DNA of 64,000 bases. Source: Laccaria trichodermophora (Eukaryota > Basidiomycota > Agaricomycetes > Agaricales > Hydnangiaceae). Below, in pieces: positions 45,169 to 54,489 of the stretch. The notes beneath the pieces are model-generated. The model was not told where the DNA came from. It saw only the letters and a list, made by a program, of their open reading frames with translations, and did no database searches. The stretch is from the NCBI GenBank assembly GCA_018417955.1, contig JACTVC010000008.1, positions 1-64,000 of the forward strand. Reading direction: 5' to 3'. The stretch's first letter is position 1. Each line of letters begins with the position of its first letter. A program made the position numbers and the translations under genes.

Positions 45169-47333
45169 ATGATTGCTTGCACTGCATTTAGTTCTCAGTT
45201 ATCTCTGCTTTTGTGGATGGCATTCTTGATTCCACATGCCTTAGCAAGCCCACAATCTGCTCCTTTCCCAGACATAGGCTTTCAAGACTTTAGTGAATTC
45301 ATTATCAACAACTTTGGAGATAAAATATCTCTGCCAACAGTTATGATGATGTTGCTGTCAATGACCAACAATACAGAGCTTCTCTCTCTTCATTTCAAAC
45401 AAAGTCCTGGATCTAAGGCAACATCATGGATTAAATGTCTAGCACGTGCAATTATTGAACAACTTGGCAACAATGATGCAGACACGCTATTCTCAGAAAA
45501 TGAGCTATCCATGTTTAAAAATGCAGCTGCCAGAGAGAGTAATGTTTCATCATTGGCTGTGAAACTTGTTGAATTCTCAAATTTATTGGGCCTTTACCCA
45601 TATAACAATAAACAAAAATTCACTGGTACTTTGCAACATATATCACACAGTTCTATTCAACCAGCACTGTTGATTTGCCCAAACTCATCTGTCTGTTTGA
45701 CTGCAGGCTGTGGACGATGTTTTTTAAAACAGAATACACAAACACGCCATATTCCAAGAGTGACTTTGATCAAAGGCACAGAGGTCTTTAAAAATGTTCA
45801 GTTGCTTTCTGGATTCTGTAACAACTGTGAAACTATTTATTATGCAGATCATGAACGTACAGCTTTGACAGCAGATACTGAAGCTATGCAACTATATCTG
45901 AACTCTGCATTGTATATTAAAGTTGGCCAGAAGCTTTGGGTTGACCGCAAGTTTTCAACTTCAGTGATAAATGGAACATATCACCTTCATGCATCTACAT
46001 CTGGCTGGGCAAATTATTTTAATGACACTTATGGCAATGACTGTATCACACTGTCTCGCTGCCAGGTGTGGGCTGCTTTCATGCAGGAATCTATCCGGCA
46101 AGCATCTGAAATATCAGGGGTTGATTTTGTCACTCGAGATGTATCATCAATAGAGGAAGTAACAGAAGAAGCTTTTGCAGCTTTAGGAAATGGTGGTTTA
46201 ATTCAACCAGCTAAAGGTCATGCATGTGCTGAGTGTTCACAACCATATCGAGCAACATCAGATGTGGTTGTGAACCCAAATAATGATCCTTCCACTTCTG
46301 CACAGAACACAGTTCAGATGCGGAATGTAACCATGAGAGTAATTGATGGAATGGTCAATGGCACAAAGCATTGTGCTGCTGATGGTTGCATTGGTGATCT
46401 ACTTAATTATCGAGGAGGTGCCTTGTGTCGAGTACATGAACATGAGTTTGGCAATCGCTGTCGTGTTAGAGATTGCACAGAGACCTTGGTTCGCCCCACA
46501 AAGGCCTGTGCAGCTCATCAAAGTGTTTGGAATAAATACCTGCTGGATCACTCAGCTGCAAGTTTGGCAGGATCAAAAAGAATGTTGAACTGTCAGCAAG
46601 AAAATCTAGAGTGGAATCCTAGATCTGAGCATGAAGTTCAGCCACATGATCAGCCAGCTCCAGAACCCAAAAAATTAAAGCACTTTTTTGGTCCTGCGAC
46701 ATTTTATTGTGTTGAAACAATTTGTTATCCATGTGGTGTTGTTGAAGCATGGGCAAAATTTGCCAAATCAGAGTCAGAGTCAAACATTCTGGCCTTTATG
46801 AAGAAGGTTTATCCTACAAAGGAATCGCGTCCAGATTATATCTGCATTGATAAAGCTTGTAAAGTGCTTAAACATATGGCTGCACAAGGTCACTGGGATG
46901 AGTGGTCAGAAACAACACGATTGATAGTTGATACTTTCCACTATGAGAAACATTGGAAAGAAGACATTCTTTGTCAAACATGGTGTAATCCAGCTCCCAC
47001 AGATGGGTCTGCTCCAAATTTAGTTATAAAAGCCATAGCTTCTGATGGATCAACCTATGACAAACGAGCATTTAATACTCAGGTAAACCTAATTTGAATC
47101 TTTGTAATATTGATAAACTAATGAACTAATAATAGGCCTGTGAACAACTCAATGCATGGCTGGGAGGTTTTGAATCAATCCTCAAGAGAATGATACCCCA
47201 AAACTATAACTGGTTTATTCACACAATGCTTTCTTATCACACTAGAAAGGTTATTGCTCGCCAAGCCAAAAAAGCAGCTAAAGGGATGCAGGAAGAGGAA
47301 GGTGGTGATACTGACAATGATGAAGCTGAGTAA
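45169..47333 (+). CDS. KDZ transposase with CxC5 and CxC6 zinc clusters (element B)
   Basis: Two exons, 45169-47082 and 47136-47333 (intron gtaaac to aatag), give 703 residues; a start at 45217 is also possible. A hydrophobic N-terminus precedes SLPTVMMMLLSMTNNTELLS. CxC5 region: CPNSSVCLTAGCGRC, then GFCNNCETIYYADHERTA. CxC6 region: HCAADGCIGDLLNYRGGALC, EHEFGNRCRVRDCTETLVRP, ACAAHQSVWNKYL. The catalytic part has YICIDKACKVL, LIVDTFHYEKHWKEDILCQT and NTQACEQLNAWLGGFESILK; Asp, Asp and the Glu of CEQLN are candidate catalytic residues. The end is acidic (EEEGGDTDNDEAE). The start codon lies 153 bases after the companion's stop, on the same strand. No stops or frameshifts are seen, so it is probably intact. 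Confidence 0.85.
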
Positions 47334-47496
47334 GCAAAAGATGTATATAACTCTACTTGACAAATTTCAAATCCCACTATTGATTTATTAAATGTCCACT
47401 GAATGTATCTGGCAAGTCACACTGAGCCTTTTTTCAGATTTATTTATAAGAAGTATAGACTGAACACTTAGCATTCTCATGTACCTTTTTTGCTTA

Positions 47497-47800
47497 GAAA
47501 TCCATCGGAAGTCCATCGGAAGTCCAGTGGAAGTCCAGCGGACTGAGAACTTAGCAATTATGATAGTTTCTGCCTCTATTCGTTGGAAATCCGACGGAAG
47601 TCCAGTGGACGTCCAACGGACACAGAATTCCGGCCAGTCCAACCATTTCTTGCTTCTAAGTAGTTTGAGTGGACTTTCACTGGACTTTGCCTGGACTAGC
47701 AGCGGAATCCAGTCATGTCCAACGGACTCCGACGGTCTTCCGACAGACCCAGCGGACAGTCCGTCAGAAATGGCAGGGTCCGATGAAAGTCCGTCGGATT
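47497..47800. repeat. Right subterminal TCC-N3-GGA sites of element B
   Basis: Dense TCCATCGGA, TCCAGTGGA, TCCGACGGA and TCCAACGGA sites, the counterpart of 40550-40705. Confidence 0.8.
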
Positions 47801-47833
47801 CCGTTGGACAAGCAGTGGGAGTGTAAAGTACTG

Positions 47834-47841
47834 CAAGTCCC
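47834..47841. repeat. Target-site duplication of element B, right copy (caagtccc)
   Basis: Identical to 40336-40343. Confidence 0.9.
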
Positions 47842-49332
47842 CAGGATTCCTGAGGACTACATGTGCTATACTAGATGGAAAATTCCAGCTTTAGCCCAAG
47901 GTCATGTGACTGAGACCTTATTCTGAGAACTTTTGAAGTGATTTAATGCTAAGAATTCCTTATGATAGGTAAATTTAACCAGTGAAAAACAAGGTGTATT
48001 GAATAGCATTACATTAAGTTTATTTACTACATTTAATTTAAAGGGGGGAGAAGGATGAAAAGTGCTGAAGGGAGGGGGGAAGTGATGGAGGAAGTGGTGG
48101 GGAGATGTGGTAGTGGAGAGTGAGGGGGAGGAGAGTGAAGGAGGGGGTAGTGTGGAGAGGAAGGGGAGTGAAGGAGGGGGTAGTGTGGAGAGGAAGGGGA
48201 ATGATGGAGGCTAGGGAGTGGTGGAGAGGGAGGAGAGGGGAGTAATGGAGGGAGGGAGAGTAAGGGAGCTCACTCACCTGGGCTCGTTGTCACCCATTTC
48301 CGTTCATGGGCCATGGCCATCGTCCATTTCCATTCATGGGCGGTCGGCCTTGCTCATGGGCGGTCGTGTTGGTGATGTGGCACATCATCCGTGTGGTGTC
48401 GTTGTCCATGGGTGTTCGTGCCGTTGTCCATGGGGGTTCTGTTGTCGTGGCATGTGGGTGTTCGTGTTACTGGGCTGTGGTTCGTGGGTGTCAGTGCCAC
48501 ATTGACTCCATGGGCGGTGGGCATTCGTGGGCACCAGCTCATCATTTGTGGGTGGTGGGCATCATCGACATTGGAGGGTGGGTGTGGGTGCTGGTTGGTG
48601 GGTCCCAGTTCGTCGTTGGTTGGTTGGGGGCTGACATTTGTGGGTGGTGGGTCATTGTTGTTGGGTTCTGGGCATGGGCGTCGTCATCATCCATGGGTGC
48701 TCGACGTTGCTGTTCAGCAGTCGTGGTCGGGTTGTGGTCATCCATGTGTGGGTGGTCGTGGCGTTGTTGTTGTCGCTGTCCCTCGTCCTGGCGTGTGGGC
48801 ACCCATTGGCCTGAAAGTTGCTGTCGATGTGGCATGCATGGTTTATGTGTGTGCCACATTGTTGGTTTGGTGGTGGTGCCGTTTGTTGGGCACCACCATC
48901 ATTGTCATTGTCATTGTCGTGGCCATCGATGTTGTCGTGGTCATCGTTGTTTGTTGTGTGGTGGTTGTGGTGGACAAGGTGGTTGTGGTGGGCAAGGTGG
49001 TCATGGTGGGCAAGGTGGTCATGGTGGGCGAGGTGGTCGTGGTGGGCAAGGTGGGTGGTGAGGAAAGAGAGAGGTGATGTGATGTGTCACATATGATGTG
49101 CACGGGATGCATCACATCACATGATGTATCCAAGCACATGCTCATGGGTCATGTGACTCATCAAATGCATGATTCCTGGGACTAGTCCTGTCCAAAAATC
49201 CTCAGGACTGTCTTCAGTCCTCAGGAATGGACCCCCACAGGACTCAAAAAATTGGCTGGCACATCAGCCAATATAGAGTCCTGGTAATCCTCAGGAATCC
49301 TGCAGGAATCAGTGGGGGACAATAAAGACCTC
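47842..49332. other. Inside and right end of element C
   Basis: Purine-rich plus strand at 48040-48265, then ggtggtcgtgggcaaggtgg repeats to 49060, then atgatgtgatgtgtcacatc-type inverted motifs (49075-49160) and the right subterminal TCCTCAGGA sites. No gene; Val/Gly-rich frames are repeat translations. Confidence 0.6.
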
Positions 49333-49906
49333 TAAAAGGGTCCAGTTGCAGTCCCTTAATATCTGGATTGGTCTGGACTGGTTGCTGTTGCCAGTTGCCT
49401 AGCCAAACTACTGCAGCAAAACACAACACAATGAAAAAGAAAAGAAAGGAGCAGCAGAAGGAAAGCTAAGGAAGCACTAAGGAGAGAGGGGAGTGGGGTG
49501 GAACAATGCAGGATGCAAGTAAAGTTCAACTGAATTAAAAATACCAAGCACATCAAAAGTGTACTTTGCAAAGATTGCCACAATCCCTTCTTCACCCACC
49601 AAGTGGCAAGAAGCGCAATGAGTCCAGAGGAGGGAGAGTCAACACTGCAGTTTGCATGCTGGGCATGACTTTCTGGGCATCTGAAAAGAAGAGCCCCCTC
49701 CTTTGCATAAGTGCCTCACTTCCAACACAATATAGCATTGCATGGCACTCATGACAAAAATGACACAACCTCAGCTCTCACAGAACATCCCTTCACTGAA
49801 CAGGATTCCCAAAGGGAATTCATAGAGAGCACATGGCAGGAGATAAGAAGCTGTGTTAGTGCCTTGCAGTGTGCAGGAACAACAATGTCAAGGTAGCATC
49901 AATACC
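49333..49906. other. Unassigned stretch between element C and the LINE fragment
   Basis: No gene, repeat or structure recognised. It may be the 3' tail of the LINE or host DNA. Confidence 0.3.
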
Positions 49907-50640
49907 TTAGCACATCAGACAACTTGACAGGACTGGAAGCAGAGATGTGTTTCTTGAGGAGGACCATCTTTTCAGACTCATCACCCTCTGTAAAGTGCAT
50001 GCACACAATGCCTCAACCTCAGCTATAAGATCTGGAATTGAGTCAGGGTCAGCAAGATGGACAGGCTTCAGCACAACTGGGACTTGAAGGCAGGAGAGCA
50101 CAAAGACAATATCCCCCACCCAGAAAGGCTTTTTCTCTGCATGCAGGACACAGGCATCATTGAAGGTGGTGCAGGCATAGTGATGTGCAGGTAGTTTTAG
50201 CAAGTACTGTAGATACTGCAATGCGAGGATGATACAGTGGTAACTAATGGGCATGACCCCTGTTTCTGTGAAGAGGACAGCATGCATAGATCTTTTATGG
50301 AGCCCCAGAAGCCTACGCAGGAAGAGGACCTGGACATCCTCCAACAAAGCCAAGAAGGAACCATCAACATCAAATTACCACCTCACAGGCAAAAGTGAGA
50401 TGAGGGTCAACCCTTGACTTGTAGAGCTGAAGACCCTCCTGAGGAGGGATAGTCCCCACCATAGACTCCACTGCAAAAGTTGCAAAGACCACATTGCAAG
50501 CCTTGGACACTCTATTGACATAATGATGTGCAAAAACAAATCGGTGTGTTGACTTGAATGTCACCCTGACATACTTGAACTCATTGATGAACTCCAGGCA
50601 TTCGTCTCTGACAACCAAGGTGGGCAACATCCTTGGGACC
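49907..50640 (-). pseudogene. Non-LTR retrotransposon (LINE) fragment, C-terminal to the reverse transcriptase
   Basis: Minus strand: LEFINEFKYVRVTFKSTHRF, ACNVVFATFAVESMVGTIPP, LYKSRVDPHLTFACEVV, a break near 50365, then LLEDVQVLFLRRLLGLHKRS, MHAVLFTETGVMPISYHCII and LALQYLQYLLKLP. This is the region that follows the polymerase in many fungal LINE ORFs. The catalytic part itself is missing; similarity stops near 50640. A frameshift at about 50360 breaks it. Confidence 0.65.
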
Positions 50641-51894
50641 TACATGTGTAGAGCTTTATTTGGTGGGCTGGAACTAGTGTGGTTATATGGGTAATACTGC
50701 AACTTGCAGGAAATATTATGCTAAATACTTTTTGCACTATATCTGCCATACAACAAGCTGTCAGCTGCAAGAAGTTGCAAAAAGCTGACAAGTAATCTGT
50801 AGATTTGCTGATGCACATCTGTTACACATATCCTGTTGTATTGATTGACCTAGTTGATTGTCATTTGAGGCAACCTGACAAGAAGGTAAAGTGGTATCAA
50901 GATGAATCGGGAGCTATGGGATGTGTGTTGTTCATGAAGATTGAATGACAGATAGAAAAGGACAGCTGGATGTATGGGTGGTCCACTAGGTATGACAGAC
51001 CTGTCCAGTGGATTGACATCTCCCGCAGTCAGATAGTTGAGAGTACTGTCTCTCCATAAGGTGAAGAAGAATTTGAGAGAAATTGATTGATTACCGCCAC
51101 TACATAGGGAAATGTAGATGTGTAGATATCTGTAAAGTAGAAATTCAGCCCCAAGTATAGCCCATCGAGCAATTGCGTGAGGTGACATAAGAGATGTTAT
51201 GCGAAAGTAATAGCAAAGGCAATGCCACCTGAAAGAAGTGGTACCATAGGTTATTCAAGGAAGCAGTAAAACAAGCCACTTGGACAGAGAAGACCCTGAA
51301 GAGATTATGCAACAAATGTAATTTAACGTGTAGAGAACGGGCAAGTTCCCATGACCTGAGTGAACACAAGGCGGGCGGGCAGCAAAGGGCCCAATAGGAA
51401 TGAAGGGAACAATCGGCGGCGTTATCAGCCTATGAATGTGGTTCAGCATATATAGACGCTCGTATGATCGAAGGAATGTCGAAGGCCGTTTGCAGTTCGT
51501 GTAGTTTCGTGAGATAAGCATGGCTGAAGGATTTGCATGATAACAAAGAGTTTGAATGACGTATGGACAAATGCGGAACACGAACGTCAAAGTTGACGTC
51601 GGCAGGGCGTGTGAAGGCGTGCAGCAGCACACACTCTGCAAGGCAGAATGACGGCTAGCAGGCTGCCGTGTTGGATGGATGAGGGCGGTATTGAAGCCTC
51701 CTATCAGAGCTCGAATCAGGGTTGAAGTAATAGATATCGTTGACATAGGTCCAGGTCGAATTGAATGAATCTGCGCCAATGCGTATCATACGTCATCATC
51801 ACTTGTATGTCGTATTACCAAGATAGCAACTCACGGATGAAGGCCACCTCTTGCCTTCGTTCTCATGTCCTCTTCCTGCCTCAATCCAGCCGGG
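50641..51894. other. No gene recognised between the LINE fragment and the ubiquitin-fold gene
   Basis: The open frame at 51255-51779 (minus) has no family features and poor composition. The sequence just left of 51895 should be the 3' UTR and terminator of the ubiquitin-fold gene. This is the edge of the transposon island. Confidence 0.4.
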
Positions 51895-52937
51895 CTAGCA
51901 AACGACACACCCACAACACCCGGCCCCTCCGGCCTGCTCGCCACCAGCTCCGTTCATGCCCGTAGGCGAGTTGTTCGCTAAACCCGTGTAACTATTAATA
52001 GAGCAGGGCGAGGGGGAAACGATACGTACCGTCACCTGCCCTCCCCCGTTTCTTCTTTTTGGGGGCATCGCCGTCCCCAGGAGGAGCGTAGGGTCGGATT
52101 GAGAGATGGACGATGGTAGCTGTAGGTGGGGGTGTTGTTGAGCCAGAGCCGTTTGATGTCGACTGCGGCGTGTGTGTTGGCAGCTTGAGGTCTATTTATA
52201 TCAAAGTCAGATGAGACCGTTCGATTCTTTGAGAAAGAGAGTAGATGATAGGGTTAAATCTTGGATAAACCGTGGCGAGAGAAATAGGCGAGGAAGGCAA
52301 AAGACACGCAACTGGTCAAAGTATCATCGTCTTGCAGCATTTTCCCTAGGTAAAGTATTCTTAAATAAGACGGTGCTGGGGGTCGTTCATCCTGCCAGTC
52401 TGTTTTGCCCACGTCAGATAACAGAAAGATAAGGTCGTGAGCACATTACGCACCTCCCGGCCAACCGTTCCATACTAGCTCTTTAACCCTGCCTATCGTT
52501 GTCTCAGGCTCAAACGACATAGTCCGTCTTCGTCCCGAGATAAGGAGAAAAGTAATGAAAGTTTGCGGCGTTTGAGGAACCAGCACTTCTTGTGCGATAG
52601 TTGAAGGTTGCTCGACTGCCATTGAAGGCTCTATGGGAATAATAGCGGCCGTGGAGGTTGAGGTTGGGTTGTCGATTGCTTCGTTGGCAGGAACTCGCGG
52701 TGCTTCTGATAGGGAAGTTGAGGGTCGGTCGTGTGATGCAGGGGCTTCATCGTCTAGCCCAACACGTGTGAAAGACGTCCTCGCTGAGGAAAGTGCTCCT
52801 GAGACTCCTGTGCCGGGCGCCGTTGGCTCAAAACCAGGGGCATTTAACAGATTTGTTGGTCCCAGCGAGACTTCTGCCATGTTCAAAGCGTTGTCTTCAC
52901 TGCTCGTTAGAGGCGAGGCTGGCTCTGTGCTTGCCAT
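51895..52937 (-). CDS. Membrane-anchored ubiquitin-fold (UBL3/MUB-like) protein, 271 residues
   Basis: Four exons on the minus strand: 52937-52454, 52399-52313, 52191-52030, 51977-51895; the frame closes at 816 nt. The start is ATG 52937 (MASTEPASPLTSSEDNAL); further upstream the frame is open but has no ATG. Residues 1-130 are Ser/Thr/Pro-rich and probably disordered. The ubiquitin fold runs from FITFLLISGRRRTMSFEPET through VKELVWNGWPG, DWQDERPPAPSYLRILYLGK and MLQDDDTLTNLKLP to TATIVHLSIRPYAPPGDGD. A basic PKKKKRGR stretch follows. The end, CCGCVVC, suits prenylation at a CaaX box plus palmitoylation, placing the protein at a membrane. It is divergently arranged with the oxygenase gene. 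Confidence 0.85.
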
Positions 52938-54489
52938 AATGGTCGTCGTGGCGAACGTGGTGTTTGAGAAGGTACGGGGGAAAGGGGTCAAAGTGTTTGC
53001 CCAGGGGTTCGGCTAGGTTTGATGTTGGTATATATACTTTGGATCAAACAAAAATTCTCTAAACACCGCAACTGCTGTGCTCCCGACCACTATGACCCTT
53101 CGAGTATGTTATTGCTTTGGCCTGCCGAAGCGAGCTCGCGGAAGTCTTCGTTTCTAAAACCAGCCCAGGCTTGACACTTGGCCCAAAGTACCTATAACGA
53201 GACGCTCAGGAAAAGGAAGCCTTTGAGACCAAGCGATTTGCGCTTGGAAGGCCCAGGTTGCTCCAATAAGCCTAGAAGATACGATAACAGATGCCTCAAA
53301 GATTGCAACATACTAGAACCTACTCCAACCCCTCAATCCGCGACACAGATTTGCCTCGTCCGGATCTACAACGTCGGGGCACATGACGGTATAAATGACA
53401 TGGGACTTCTAGGTTGTTAAGCGGAGCGCCAATCATGACGTCCTCATGCCCACTTGACGCTTCAAATGACCACTTGGCTTTCTATACTTGAAGTTTGGCG
53501 AGACGCATTCATAATCATCTGACGCAAATCTGGAGTCTCTCATGGAACTCGCTTTCCTTTGCTTCCGAGTCGATCGTGGTCATGAGCGCAACCTTCCGAG
53601 TAATCTATGACTTTGACTTTACCTGAAGATCTGACATTTGATTATAGATTGAATGGGCACCACAGGTGTTATTAGCGGGTGTCAAGAGGTGGATGCGTCT
53701 GCGTCACTTCCGCTCCTCAACACTGGTTGCGCTGGCATACGGCCCACTATGTACTTAACTATTCTATGCCACGACGTTGGTTGATGTACTCAACAACACC
53801 CACGAGTTGGGGCTCATGGCAACAAATACCACCTCGAAAAATACAAAACCTTTCAAGGATTCAGGGGTCGTCCGACGCGCCCATCTCAAGTTTCTTGAGA
53901 ATGCTTGAAAAAGTCAAGCCGAGTTTCCATCTGCCTCCTCACGCGCGAAAATCTCGAACGTGTATATCCCCGTCTCACTAAGGCCGGGATACAGGACCTC
54001 GTAAGCATTTACCCGGACACCATCAAATAACGATCAGACGTTCCTGTGGTTTTTATCTTGAGCACCCTCAACAGCATAAGTTCTCCAAGTTATGGTCCTT
54101 AAATTTCTTCTACTTCCCGGTCAAACCATTCCTCCAGTCTCTCTTCCGGTCCATCTCAGTCAGATTCGCAGTGCTTTTCTGCCCGCACGGACAAAATATG
54201 CATATGTGGGTTTTGGTGTTTTGGTTGCTCGGTAGCAAGTAACCCGGATATGAAGTCTAGAGAGGTCCTCTAAGCAAGGTCTCCTGCCCGATAATCCAGG
54301 GGTTTGGTACCATCATTCATGTGCTCCATGTCAAATTGAAGAAGCATATGAGTTCTATGGATTTTTTGTAATGGACGGACTTGAAAGTTGATGATGTCAC
54401 ATGCACATGTGGTGTGACGAGACGTGTGTTACAGAAATTATCGTTGAGCAAATTGAAGTTCCTGGGCGCTTTTCTACGTCCCTACGATA
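52938..54489. promoter_or_regulatory. Divergent intergenic region between the ubiquitin-fold and oxygenase genes
   Basis: 1.55 kb that must hold both promoters and 5' UTRs. I see no recognised motif or credible ORF; short open frames at 53178-53420 and 53679-53981 look random. Confidence 0.4.

Larger units (their letters stand above)
40344..47833. mobile_element. Element B: 7.49-kb, apparently complete KDZ-type DNA transposon
   Basis: The left end GAGGTCTTTACACTCCCACT and the right end, inverted, CAGTACTTTACACTCCCACT are identical from CTTTACACTCCCACTGCTT on but differ in the outermost bases. An exact 8-bp duplication, caagtccc, flanks it. Subterminal TCC-N3-GGA sites crowd both ends (40550-40700 and 47497-47800). 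It carries two genes on the plus strand (42443-45015 and 45169-47333) and a 314-bp repeat block (41180-42030). Both genes have open frames with consistent splice sites, so it may have been mobile recently. It lies inside element C. Confidence 0.9.
40256..49332. mobile_element. Element C: terminal-inverted-repeat element, split by element B
   Basis: Left end CAGTACTTATCAGTCCCTCA and, inverted, right end GAGGTCTTTATTGTCCCCCA, both continuing ctgattcctgcagga. Without B, C is about 1.58 kb. Subterminal TCCTGAGGA/TCCTCAGGA sites lie at 47849 and 49195-49285. Its inside is a purine-rich tract (48040-48265) and a gtgggtgtt/tggtcgtgg part, like element A. I found no matching target duplication: flanks are gttcagga and taaaaggg, and the right flank does not continue the D gene, so one border has been rearranged. 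Confidence 0.7.

Noticed and set aside
48306..49077. Gly/Val/Trp-rich open frames in element C
   Set aside because: Simple-repeat translations (ggtggtcgtgggcaa).
51255..51779. 174-residue minus-strand ORF
   Set aside because: No family motif, no intron pattern, composition like random sequence.
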